DNA of 64,000 nucleotides from an uncultured Bacteroidales bacterium (GTDB taxonomy: Bacteria > Bacteroidota > Bacteroidia > Bacteroidales > F082), in NCBI GenBank assembly GCA_900317155.1, contig ONFO01000009.1, positions 1 to 64,000 on the forward strand, given 5' to 3'. Below the pieces are notes generated by a model. That model did no database searches, was not told the origin of the DNA, and worked only from the letters and a program-made list of their open reading frames with translations. Shown piece after piece: positions 43,929 through 52,280 of the stretch (positions are counted from its first letter, which is position 1; each line of letters begins with the position of its first letter). Made by a program: the position numbers and the translations under genes.

Positions 43929-46049
43929 ATGTCACAATTTACAGATTTTGGATTGAATCCCGCTCTGCTGAGGGCTATTAAGGAGCTGGGGTTCGAGAAT
44001 CCTATGCCCATCCAGGAAAAGACGATACCTGTGCTCCTGGAGAAAGATGTTGACTTCGTGGGCCTTGCACAGACGGGAACGGGTAAGACTGCCGCATTCG
44101 GCTTGCCCTTGTTGAACAAAATCGACGAGACGCAACGTTGCGTCCAAGCGTTGATTCTTTGTCCGACGCGTGAGCTTTGTATGCAGATTACCAGAGACTT
44201 GCGCAACTATGCCAAGTACATTCCAGAAATCCTGATTGTGCCCGTCTATGGCGGCGCCAGCATCGAGCTCCAGTTTAAAGACTTAGCCAAGAAACCGCAG
44301 ATTATCGTGGCCACGCCCGGCCGTCTGCGCGATATGATCCGCCGCAACCGCGTCGACTTCAGCAACGTGAAGACGATGATCCTCGACGAGGCCGACGAAA
44401 TGCTCAACATGGGCTTCCAAGAGGAAGTCGACGACATCCTCGAGTACATGCCCAAGGAAGGTCGCCACACCATGCTGTTCTCGGCCACCATGCCGAAGGA
44501 GGTGGAGGCCATCCTCAACAAGTACATGACCGACCCCGTGAAGGTGGCCGTTGGCGAACGCAACAGCGGCACTGTCAACGTCGACCACATCTACTACATG
44601 ATGGCCGCCAAGGACCGTTACGCGGTGCTAAAGCGCATCATCGACTACACGCCTTCCATCTACGGCATCATCTTCTGCCGCACCAAGTTGGAGACCCAGG
44701 AGATTGCCGACAACCTCATTCAGGACGGTTACAACGCCGCCGCATTGCATGGCGACCTCTCGCAAGGCATGCGCGACAACGTGATGGACCACTTCCGCAA
44801 ACGCAGCCTGCAGCTGCTAGTGGCTACCGACGTGGCCGCCCGTGGCATCGACGTGAAGGAATTGACGCATATCATCAACTACAACCTGCCTGACGACATT
44901 GAGACCTATGTGCACCGCAGTGGCCGTACAGGTCGCGCCGACAAGCGTGGCATCTGCATCAGCCTCATCAACTTGCGCGAGAAGAGCAAGATCAAGCAGA
45001 TTGAGAAGATCGTAGGCCGTCCTTTCGAAAAGGCCATGATTCCCACGGGTAAGGAGGTGTGCGAGAAACAGCTCTTCAACCATATCGACCGTATCGAGCA
45101 TGTCAACATCAATAGTGAGGAAATCGACGACTATCTGCCTGTCGTGTTCCGCAAGCTGGATTGGATGAGCCGCGAGGAACTCATCACCCGCATGGTCGCG
45201 CTCAACTTCAACCGTTTCCTTGAGTACTACAAGGATGCCGTCGACCTCAATGTCAACGAAAAAGACGAGAAGAAAGACCGCAAGGAGCTCAAGAAAGAAC
45301 GTGAACTGCGTGACGAGACCATGAAACGCCTCTACTTCGGTATGGGCAAGAACGACCACATCCTGCCACAGAAGATCATCGGCAAAATCAACGACGTCAC
45401 CCATTCGAAGAACATCCCTATTGGCCGCATCGACCTCTTTGGCGACTATTCCTACGTCGACGTGGAAGAGAGCTTCGTCCCGATGATTCTCGACTGCTTT
45501 GCCGACCCGCACAACAACCCGCGTGGTATCGTGGTTGAGGTGGCTAAGGAACAGCCCGAGCGCAAGAAGAGCAGCGAGAAGAAAGAACGCAAGGAACGTC
45601 GCGACCGCGACGACCGCAAGCGTGACGATTTCCGCGAGAAGCGTGAAAAGCACGACGACGACTTCTTCGAGAAAAAATCGAAAAAGAAAAAGAAGGACTT
45701 CGACGACGACAAACCCTTCTACAAGTCGGAGCGCTCACGCGACGGTCGCGAATGGCTCGACCCTGACTGGAGAGAGCATCTCGACGACATCGACATCTTC
45801 ATCGACGATGACGACCGTCCGAGCCGCAAGCAGCGCAACGCTGAGCGTGGCTTTGGTGCCAAGAAGAGCAGCGGTAGTTCTTCAAAAAGCAGCTCATCGA
45901 GAGGTGGCAGTTCAAGAGGCGGTTCGTCGAGAGGCGGTTCATCAAGGACTTCATCGAGAGACTCAGGCCGTGGTCGCCGTGGCGCCAGCCGTTATGATGA
46001 CAACGATTACTACTCGCCTCGTCGCCGTGGCGGAGGCCGCAGGAGATGA
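43929..46049 (+). CDS. DEAD-box ATP-dependent RNA helicase (DeaD/CsdA-like)
   Basis: 706 residues. Helicase core: Q motif GFENPMPIQEKTIP, motif I AQTGTGKT, Ia PTRELCMQ, II LDEADEML, III FSATMP, VI HRSGRTGRADKRG. Then a DbpA-like RNA-binding domain (ITHSKNIPIGRIDLFGDYSYVDVEE) and a long, highly charged, glycine/serine/arginine-rich tail with four SRGGS units and an RRRGGGRRR end. These helicases help ribosome assembly and mRNA decay at low temperature. The -7 box TACTTTTG is at 43890-43897. The RGG-like tail suggests self-association or RNA binding. Confidence 0.95.
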   Translation: MSQFTDFGLNPALLRAIKELGFENPMPIQEKTIPVLLEKDVDFVGLAQTGTGKTAAFGLPLLNKIDETQRCVQALILCPTRELCMQITRDLRNYAKYIPEILIVPVYGGASIELQFKDLAKKPQIIVATPGRLRDMIRRNRVDFSNVKTMILDEADEMLNMGFQEEVDDILEYMPKEGRHTMLFSATMPKEVEAILNKYMTDPVKVAVGERNSGTVNVDHIYYMMAAKDRYAVLKRIIDYTPSIYGIIFCRTKLETQEIADNLIQDGYNAAALHGDLSQGMRDNVMDHFRKRSLQLLVATDVAARGIDVKELTHIINYNLPDDIETYVHRSGRTGRADKRGICISLINLREKSKIKQIEKIVGRPFEKAMIPTGKEVCEKQLFNHIDRIEHVNINSEEIDDYLPVVFRKLDWMSREELITRMVALNFNRFLEYYKDAVDLNVNEKDEKKDRKELKKERELRDETMKRLYFGMGKNDHILPQKIIGKINDVTHSKNIPIGRIDLFGDYSYVDVEESFVPMILDCFADPHNNPRGIVVEVAKEQPERKKSSEKKERKERRDRDDRKRDDFREKREKHDDDFFEKKSKKKKKDFDDDKPFYKSERSRDGREWLDPDWREHLDDIDIFIDDDDRPSRKQRNAERGFGAKKSSGSSSKSSSSRGGSSRGGSSRGGSSRTSSRDSGRGRRGASRYDDNDYYSPRRRGGGRRR

Positions 46050-46053
46050 TTGT

Positions 46054-46180
46054 TTTGGGATTCGCTTCGCGAAGAAATCTATCAAAAATCATAATAAAAT
46101 CCATTGAAAATCAAAGATATAGATTATAAATGATTTTAAAAACAAATTTTTGAGAGATTTCTTGCCGTAGGCAATCCAAA
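46054..46180. repeat. MITE-like element, copy 2
   Basis: The left end is identical to that of copy 1 (27062) over 25 bases, and the right end TTTCTTGCCGTAGGCAATCC matches copy 1 except for the middle. The interior is AT-rich, shorter and non-coding. It begins 4 bases after the stop of the helicase gene and ends 13 bases before menA. Confidence 0.7.
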
Positions 46181-46193
46181 TCATACAACACCT

Positions 46194-47111
46194 ATGACTA
46201 CACTTAAATCATGGATTAGAGCAGCCCGTTCGAGGACGGTGCTGCTCTCTTTTTCAGGAGTGCTGCTAGGAGGTTTTTTGGCCTTTGACCAGCTAAGGTC
46301 CCTGAGCCCGTCGAAGGGTCAGCCCTGTCTTGTCGTAGTTTTTGCTGCCCTTACAGCCATCCTGCTCCAGATCCTCTCCAACCTCGCCAACGACTACGGC
46401 GACTTCAAGAAAGGCACCGACGGCGCCAAGCGTGTTGGCCCTCAGCGCGAGATGCAGAGCGGCGCCATCACCGAACAGGAAATGAAACGCGGATTGGCCA
46501 TCACTGCGGCTTTATGCCTGATTTTTGGAGCCTTATTGATTTTTGTTTTCGCCAAACTGACTTGGCAAGAACTGGCTGTTTTCGCGGCATTGGGCATAGG
46601 GGCAGTATTGGCGGCTTTGTTCTACACATTGGGCAAGCGTCCCTACGGTTATCGTGGCTTGGGCGATTTGTACTGCTTCCTCTTTTTCGGCTGGGCAGCC
46701 GTGGCGGGAACCTTTTATTTGGCCACAAAATCGCTCGATTTCAGTGTCTTGTTGCCCGCCTCGGCCATGGGCTTTCTCTCCAATGCAGTGCTCAACATCA
46801 ACAACATGCGCGACTATGAGAACGACAAGGCCTCGGGCAAGAATAGCCTTGTGGTGAAGTTAGGCCTGAAAAAGGCTTTCATTTACCATTGCCTGCTCAT
46901 CGTTGGGGCTTTCGTCTGCCTCGCTGTTTATCTCGTTTTGCACCATGCCGCATGGTATCCCTACCTGTTTGTGGTGTTGTTTCTTTTCTATTTGAAGGAT
47001 CTCATTGCCATCAAAACGACGAAGCCCGAGCTGCTCGACCCGTTTTTGGGCAGGCAGGTGAAGCATAGTTTTTTGCTGGTGGTGGTTTACGGGATATTGA
47101 TGCTCATTTGA
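46194..47111 (+). CDS. menA: 1,4-dihydroxy-2-naphthoate polyprenyltransferase
   Basis: 305 residues, about nine membrane helices. It joins a polyprenyl chain to dihydroxynaphthoate in menaquinone synthesis. Two Asp-rich UbiA motifs bind Mg-diphosphate: SNLANDYGDFKKGTDGAKR and NINNMRDYENDKASG. Between helices 1 and 2 the stretch LRSLSPSKG is encoded by the common intergenic repeat GGTCCCTGAGCCCGTCGAAG (46297 on), an in-frame insertion that does not stop the gene. It lies 144 bases after the helicase gene with a MITE-like element between. Confidence 0.93.
   Translation: MTTLKSWIRAARSRTVLLSFSGVLLGGFLAFDQLRSLSPSKGQPCLVVVFAALTAILLQILSNLANDYGDFKKGTDGAKRVGPQREMQSGAITEQEMKRGLAITAALCLIFGALLIFVFAKLTWQELAVFAALGIGAVLAALFYTLGKRPYGYRGLGDLYCFLFFGWAAVAGTFYLATKSLDFSVLLPASAMGFLSNAVLNINNMRDYENDKASGKNSLVVKLGLKKAFIYHCLLIVGAFVCLAVYLVLHHAAWYPYLFVVLFLFYLKDLIAIKTTKPELLDPFLGRQVKHSFLLVVVYGILMLI
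46297..46318 (+). repeat. GGTCCCTGAGCCCGTCGAAG repeat inside menA
   Basis: This word and its reverse complement (CTTCGACGGGCTCAGGGACC) form a short repeat that I recall from many bacterial genomes, where it is usually intergenic. Here it lies in the first loop of menA in frame. Confidence 0.6.
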
Positions 47112-47127
47112 TTTCTGCATTATAATA

Positions 47128-47315
47128 AGTAGATGAGCAAAATTAGTTTTCCTATTGGACACGAGACTACGAGACTTTATGACTATGACCATTGACAATG
47201 ACTATGAACGTTTCCATGGGGATGCTGAAGTTTCAGCCCTTGGTTGAAGCGGTCATAGTCATAAGTCATCGTCCCGAAGCCAAAGTATTTTGCAGTTTAT
47301 TTTTGAACAGTTACT
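47128..47315 (+). repeat. About 190-base palindromic intergenic repeat, copy 2
   Basis: Matches copy 1 (2728-2922, opposite strand) over the whole length with scattered substitutions and a few small gaps. It starts 16 bases after the menA stop, so both copies have the same end facing the 3' end of a gene. The remaining spacer (47316-47810) holds the palindrome GGGGATTGCAAATCCCC (47439-47455), the 33-base repeat, and a -7 box TATTTTTG (47756-47763), but no gene. Confidence 0.85.
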
Positions 47316-47541
47316 AAAATGATGAAAAAAAACTCGAATACCAACATTTTCAATGCGAAATACTTGCGCGGTAACATATAATACATTATAGTTTGCCATC
47401 AAAACCAGCTTGTGATGAGAAACCGAGCTGCATATTACGGGGATTGCAAATCCCCACCCGAAGAACGGTTAACATCTCCGAAACCACCCATATCATTTTC
47501 CCACGACACCCATATCTCATACATACGACACCCATATCTCC

Positions 47542-47574
47542 CAGCTGTGAGATATACCCTATCCTGCGGGGAGA
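47542..47574 (+). repeat. 33-base intergenic repeat, copy b
   Basis: Second copy of the sequence at 2390-2422, two mismatches. It sits 270-300 bases upstream of a T9SS gene, whereas copy a sits just downstream of one. Confidence 0.75.
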
Positions 47575-47810
47575 TATGGGGTTCAAGTTAGGTTGGGGCT
47601 TTTTGCGGCGCAAAATAAGGCAAAACTGACACATAGGTTGTTTGTCGGAAACGTGTTTTTTATCGAAAAAGACAAATTATCAAATAATGTTTGTCAAATA
47701 TACCTTCAAAAGTAGATATTTTTTCCCAATAGGGCTTTTCATCCAAAATTGTTCTTATTTTTGCACCGTAAAATCTAATCTAATTATCTAAACATTAAAA
47801 TTTTAACACT

Positions 47811-50162
47811 ATGAAGAAAACCTTACTTTTTGCCTTCGCAATGCTTTTTGCAACGGCAATGATGGCACAAAACCGCGCGGTTTTGCTGCAGGAATCTTTC
47901 AATGGCTCAACCATGCCCGCGGGATGGTCCATTAATGGACAACCGAGCAACTGGTCGGTTTCGGCCACCAACAACGCTGGAGGAGAACCCAATGAAATGC
48001 ACCTCACGTGGAGCCCTCAATTCAATGGCATGACGCGACTCGTCTCTCCCGCCGTCGATTTGACTGGTATCAGCAGTGTCGTTTTCTCGTTTAAGCATGC
48101 CCTTGACAATTACTCAGGTAGCAACACCATCGGCGTGGCCACGTCATCTGATGGTGGCTCCACTTGGAACCAAGGTTGGAGCCAAGGCTACAGCACCAGC
48201 AATTCGTGGTCGGTGAGTCAGGAAATCAGCACTCCCGATATGGGTCAAGCCAGTGTGCAATTCTGCATCTTCTTCAACGGCAGCAGCTACAACATCAACG
48301 ATTGGTTCTTTGATGACATCGTGGTCTTCACGCTCGAGGATCTCGACCTCGGCGCTTCAGCTGCTACACTTCCCAGTTTCATCGGTAGCGGCGAGACTTC
48401 ATTCGGCATGACGGTCTTCAGCTTTGGTACCACCACCGTAACCTCTGTTGAAGCCACCTACGAAGTGGAAGGCATGGAGCCTGTCACCGAGACCTTTACG
48501 GTCAATGTTCCCTCACTCGGCACCGCGACCTTGAACTTCACGACTCCAACCCTGTTGACTCCCGGAAGCTACATCGTCAACTACAGCATCAACTTGGTCA
48601 ATGGCCAACCCGATGATGACCCGAGCAACAATACGCTCTCGAAAACCGTTAGCGTGGCTATTGGCTCTGCTGAACGCAAGCCTATGATTGAGCACTTCTC
48701 CTCATCGACCTGCGGTCCGTGCGTGCAACCTAACACTCTGATGCACAACTTCTGCAACAACAACGAAGGCCGTTACACCTACACCAAATACCAGATGAAC
48801 TGGCCCGGAAACGGTGACCCCTACTACACTGATGAAGGCGGTGTGCGTCGTGACTACTATAGCGTGAATGCTGTTCCTATGGCTTTCCTTGATGCTGAGT
48901 CGTTGAACTTCAATGGTGTACAAAACCAATTCAACCAACATGCAGAGATTCCAGCTTTCATGGACATCAAAGGCTCGTTCTCGGTTGAAGGCAACAACAT
49001 TACGGTCTTGGCTGACATTATGCCTTACATTGATGCCAATGCCCGTATCTACATCTCTGTGAACGAGAAGGAAACCCACGGTAATGTGGGAAGCAACGGC
49101 GAAACTGTGTTCCACCACATTTTCATGAAGATGTTGCCCGATGCTCAAGGTACTACGGTTGATTTTGTTACCGGCGAACTGCAACATTTGGAATTCACGC
49201 AAGACATGTCGGGAACCCATGTCGAGGAAATGAGCGACCTCGAAGTCTCCATCTGGGTACAGAACTATAGCACACAAGAAATCTTCAACAGCCGTTATGC
49301 CTACGAATACACCGATGTGCATCCTTATCCCGTCGAGAATCTGACATTGACCGAAATGAATAGAGGAACATTGGTGGCTTCGTGGGATGCCCCTGCCAAT
49401 GGCAATCCTATCGGATATGATGTGTATGTCAACAATGTTTTGGTGGCCGAAAACACTACCGAAACCGAGTATTCGTTTGAAGGTGAATCTGGTGTGTTCT
49501 ATGTCGCAGGTGTGGTTGCCAAGTATGCTGGCGACATGAGTTCGGTTAAAGTTCTTGCCTCTGTGTCAAGCAATTTGCAAGACATGGGATTGGTTATCAA
49601 TGGTGCTGCCGAAGTCATGCTGGATGTGGAGCATCCTTCTGTTGAAGTTGCTGTGACCAATGCCAACTACAACACCGAGAATCCCATCGAGATTCAGTTG
49701 GTTGAAGAGGTCGAGAATCCAACTGGTGTGCCGTATTTGTACATCACAACCAATGAATTGCCTTACACGCTGAATTTTGGTGAAAACTTGATAATAAAGT
49801 TGGAACCCAACACGGAAGATTTGAACAGAAGTGTTGCCAGCGCGGTTGTCAAGGTGGAATCGAATGCTGGAACCGTGGAGTTCTTGGTGGAAATCGACGG
49901 CGAACTGCTGAGCGTCACCGAGCTTTCATCGACGGCCAAAGTCTATCCTAACCCCGCCAACGGCCAAGTGCACATCGAGAGTGCCAACGGCATCGAGAGC
50001 GTGATGGTTTACAACATGATGGGTGTTTTGGTGGAGACCATTCCTGCCAACAGCATGATGCTCAACGTGGACCTGAGCCAATACAGCAACGGCACGTATT
50101 TCTTCAACATCCGCCAGAGCGACGGCACGGTCAGCAACCAACGTGTGATTGTGAGACATTGA
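47811..50162 (+). CDS. T9SS-sorted protein with choice-of-anchor J-like and Omp28-like thioredoxin-fold domains
   Basis: 783 residues. Signal peptide MKKTLLFAFAMLFATAMMAQ; an N-terminal jelly roll (20-175; ESFNGSTMPAGWSI ... NDWFFDDIVVF); a CARDB/Ig-like domain (180-285); then an Omp28-like thioredoxin fold with the redox motif FSSSTCGPCVQPNTLMHNF (about 295-315) and VPMAFLDAESL; an FN3 domain (VENLTLTEMNRGTLVASWDAPANG); and a type IX sorting domain (YPNPANGQVHI ... NQRVIVRH). The CxxC pair suggests disulfide or redox chemistry at the cell surface, which is inferred. A -7 box is at 47756-47763. Confidence 0.83.
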   Translation: MKKTLLFAFAMLFATAMMAQNRAVLLQESFNGSTMPAGWSINGQPSNWSVSATNNAGGEPNEMHLTWSPQFNGMTRLVSPAVDLTGISSVVFSFKHALDNYSGSNTIGVATSSDGGSTWNQGWSQGYSTSNSWSVSQEISTPDMGQASVQFCIFFNGSSYNINDWFFDDIVVFTLEDLDLGASAATLPSFIGSGETSFGMTVFSFGTTTVTSVEATYEVEGMEPVTETFTVNVPSLGTATLNFTTPTLLTPGSYIVNYSINLVNGQPDDDPSNNTLSKTVSVAIGSAERKPMIEHFSSSTCGPCVQPNTLMHNFCNNNEGRYTYTKYQMNWPGNGDPYYTDEGGVRRDYYSVNAVPMAFLDAESLNFNGVQNQFNQHAEIPAFMDIKGSFSVEGNNITVLADIMPYIDANARIYISVNEKETHGNVGSNGETVFHHIFMKMLPDAQGTTVDFVTGELQHLEFTQDMSGTHVEEMSDLEVSIWVQNYSTQEIFNSRYAYEYTDVHPYPVENLTLTEMNRGTLVASWDAPANGNPIGYDVYVNNVLVAENTTETEYSFEGESGVFYVAGVVAKYAGDMSSVKVLASVSSNLQDMGLVINGAAEVMLDVEHPSVEVAVTNANYNTENPIEIQLVEEVENPTGVPYLYITTNELPYTLNFGENLIIKLEPNTEDLNRSVASAVVKVESNAGTVEFLVEIDGELLSVTELSSTAKVYPNPANGQVHIESANGIESVMVYNMMGVLVETIPANSMMLNVDLSQYSNGTYFFNIRQSDGTVSNQRVIVRH

Positions 50163-50164
50163 TA

Positions 50165-50224
50165 GGAGCCAACGCTTCCAAGCGTTGGTTATATGCTGGT
50201 TGTGACACTATGAAGTGTCACCTC
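50165..50224 (+). repeat. 60-base direct repeat, copy 1
   Basis: Begins GGAGCCAACGCTTCCAAGCG (a hairpin: CCAACGCTT/AAGCGTTGG) and ends with GACACT/AGTGTC hairpin and CACCTCC. It starts two bases after the stop of the T9SS gene. The second copy is at 50271-50330. Confidence 0.85.
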
Positions 50225-50234
50225 CTGATAACAC

Positions 50235-50270
50235 GAAAGGAACCTCGAATTCGAGGTTCCTTTCTTTTTT
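50235..50270 (+). terminator. Terminator between convergent genes
   Basis: A perfect 30-base palindrome (GAAAGGAACCTCGAA and its complement, 50235-50264) followed by TTTTTT. It lies exactly between the two 60-base repeats. Confidence 0.9.
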
Positions 50271-50330
50271 GGAGCCAACGCTTCCAAGCGTTGGTTTAGT
50301 GTTGCTGCGACACTTGGAAGTGTCGTCTCC
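50271..50330 (+). repeat. 60-base direct repeat, copy 2
   Basis: First 26 bases identical to copy 1; the rest keeps the GACACTT/AAGTGTC hairpin and the CTCC end. It touches the stop codon of the ornithine carbamoyltransferase gene. Confidence 0.85.
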
Positions 50331-51332
50331 TTAGTCGCCCAACGTGGCCACCATGACGGCCTTGATGGTGTGCATGCGGTTCTCGGCCTCGTCGAAGACA
50401 ATGCTGTTCTCGCTTTCGAATACGTCTTCGGTGACCTCGATACCGTTCAAGCCGAACTTCTCATAAACGTCGCGGCCGGCCTTGGTCTCCAGATTGTGAT
50501 ACGAAGGAAGGCAGTGCATAAACTTGCACTTGGGGTTGCCTGTCTTTTTCATCAGGTCTGCATTGACCTGATAGGGCATCAGCATATCGATGCGCTCTTT
50601 CCACACGTTGTCGGGTTCGCCCATCGATACCCAGATGTCAGTGTAGATGAAGTCAAGATCCTTCACGCCTTTCTCCACATCGTCGGTGACGGTAAGCTTG
50701 GCACCGGTTTCCTTGGCGATTTCCTGGCACTTCTTGACCAGATCTTTGGCCGGCTGCAGTTTCTTGGGGGCGATAATGCGGATGTCCATACCCATCTTCA
50801 CACCACCGACCATCAGGCTGTTGCCCATATTATAGCGGGCATCGCCGATATAAGCGAACTTCACCTGGTTGAGGGGCTTGTCGGTATGCTCCTGAATGGT
50901 GAGGAAGTCGGCCAGAATCTGAGTGGGGTGAGCTTCGGCGGTAAGACCGTTCCATACGGGAACACCGGCATATTTGGCCAGTTCCTCGACAGTGGCCTGG
51001 TCGAAGCCACGGTACTCGATGCCGTCGAACATGCGACCCAGCACGCGGGCGGTGTCAGCCATCGATTCCTTGATGCCGATCTGTGAGCCAGTGGGGCCGA
51101 GATAGGTGACGTGGGCACCTTGGTCCTTGGCGCCAACCTCGAAGGCGCAGCGGGTGCGGGTCGAGGTCTTTTCGAAGATGAGGGCAATGTTCTTGCCCGT
51201 CAGTTTGGGTTGTTCGGTGCCTGCATACTTGGCGGCCTTGAGGTCGGCAGCAAGTTTCAGTAAGAACTTAATCTCTTCCGGAGTGAAGTCCAACAACTTC
51301 AGGAAGTTTCTGTTTCTTAAGTTAAAAGCCAT
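50331..51332 (-). CDS. argF: Ornithine carbamoyltransferase
   Basis: 333 residues. It joins carbamoyl phosphate and ornithine to citrulline, or runs in reverse in arginine breakdown. The carbamoyl-phosphate motif [15 protein letters not shown], the HPTQILADF segment and the ornithine-site HCLPSYH are all canonical. The whole protein reads like the ArgF/ArcB type of Firmicutes and gamma-proteobacteria, not like the acetyl- or succinylornithine enzymes often found in Bacteroidetes. No other arginine-pathway gene is adjacent, so biosynthetic or catabolic role is open. A promoter lies at 51458-51429 and a repeat unit in the leader. Confidence 0.93.
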   Translation of the reverse strand: MAFNLRNRNFLKLLDFTPEEIKFLLKLAADLKAAKYAGTEQPKLTGKNIALIFEKTSTRTRCAFEVGAKDQGAHVTYLGPTGSQIGIKESMADTARVLGRMFDGIEYRGFDQATVEELAKYAGVPVWNGLTAEAHPTQILADFLTIQEHTDKPLNQVKFAYIGDARYNMGNSLMVGGVKMGMDIRIIAPKKLQPAKDLVKKCQEIAKETGAKLTVTDDVEKGVKDLDFIYTDIWVSMGEPDNVWKERIDMLMPYQVNADLMKKTGNPKCKFMHCLPSYHNLETKAGRDVYEKFGLNGIEVTEDVFESENSIVFDEAENRMHTIKAVMVATLGD

Positions 51333-51375
51333 ACTTTATGATTTAAAGATTTAAAATTTAAAAATTCAAAGATTT

Positions 51376-51411
51376 CTGCCGCTTCGCGTCATTGCGAGGA
51401 ACGAAGCAATC
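51376..51411 (-). repeat. GCTTCGCGTCATTGCGAGGA repeat unit in the argF leader
   Basis: Imperfect palindrome GCTTCGCGTCATTGCGAGGA followed by ACGAAGC. Because transcription should start near 51422, the unit would be in the 5' untranslated RNA of argF. Confidence 0.7.
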
Positions 51412-51428
51412 TATATTCAAATTCGCTG

Positions 51429-51458
51429 CAAAATTACTCATTTTCTTATCTCATCCAA
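51429..51458 (-). promoter_or_regulatory. Promoter of argF
   Basis: On the minus strand TTG (51458-51456), 19 bases, then TAATTTTG (51436-51429). The TTG lies inside the last codons of the membrane-protein gene. Confidence 0.7.
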
Positions 51459-52210
51459 CCTTCAACACGATAAATCTTTTCCAACAGTTTGGTTTCTTCT
51501 TCTGTTCTCGCATTTTTGTGCCATACTTCGATACGAGCCGCATAATAATCTCCCCAATCGCCTTCGTATATTGTGAAACTTTGTTTGTCTGCAATCATAC
51601 CAAATTCCGTATGACCAATCACTTTTACAGTAGATGCTTTTCGCAATCTCGATGTAGACAATTCAATGTTTTCTGTTACCTCAAAACAACGCAGAAATAC
51701 ATCGCCATCAGGTAATTCTGGGTAGTAAAAACTGTATTGATACAAACCTCCTTGAAAATCGTTCCAAACTTGTAAACACTCTTTTTCTGAAAAACCATCA
51801 ATGATTAAGTCAACAGGAGCAATTTCCTTTAGAGGAATCTCGTATTCCATTCCTTCAGGTATGGGATGTTCTTTGCCGAAAGGGTCTGGTTGCGAACTAC
51901 TTATTATTAGATAAATGAAAGAAATAATATAAAATGCAATAAAACAAACTATACAACCTATCGCTGAACCTACAGATTGCCACCATTCTTTTTTGCAAAG
52001 GCAATAAATTAGGATGATTCCTTGAATAACCAATAATACTATAAACACAATAAATAACGCGGAAGTCAATCCCCAAAGGTTATGGTTGGCAGAAGGTATT
52101 ATCAACAAAGCACAAACAAGATTAACTATAGGAAAAATCCACCAAAACTTCACGAAAAAGTTTCTTTTTTTACATTCTTGTTTAAGGCAATTCTCGTTTG
52201 CATTTTCCAT
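51446..52210 (-). CDS. Membrane protein of unknown function
   Basis: 254 residues. Three membrane helices are visible in the first half: FWWIFPIVNLVCALLIIPSA, GLTSALFIVFIVLLVIQGII and IGCIVCFIAFYIISFIYLII. The second half is a soluble, aromatic- and acidic-rich domain (PELPDGDVFLRCFEVTENIE ... GDWGDYYAARIEVWH). No family recognised. Base composition is clearly more AT-rich than in its neighbours argF and cysQ, which might indicate recent gain. It diverges from the DUF3109 gene. Confidence 0.7.
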   Translation of the reverse strand: MENANENCLKQECKKRNFFVKFWWIFPIVNLVCALLIIPSANHNLWGLTSALFIVFIVLLVIQGIILIYCLCKKEWWQSVGSAIGCIVCFIAFYIISFIYLIISSSQPDPFGKEHPIPEGMEYEIPLKEIAPVDLIIDGFSEKECLQVWNDFQGGLYQYSFYYPELPDGDVFLRCFEVTENIELSTSRLRKASTVKVIGHTEFGMIADKQSFTIYEGDWGDYYAARIEVWHKNARTEEETKLLEKIYRVEGWMR

Positions 52211-52268
52211 TTTTCGTATTCCAATAGTTATTATGGCAACGAATAATAAATCAGATTATTGTTTTCAG

Positions 52269-52276
52269 TATCTTTG
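52269..52276 (+). promoter_or_regulatory. -7 box directly in front of the DUF3109 start
   Basis: TATCTTTG ends only four bases before the ATG at 52281. With the usual distance from this box to the transcription start the mRNA would begin at or about the ATG, so little or no leader is expected. Confidence 0.65.
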
Positions 52277-52280
52277 CGCC

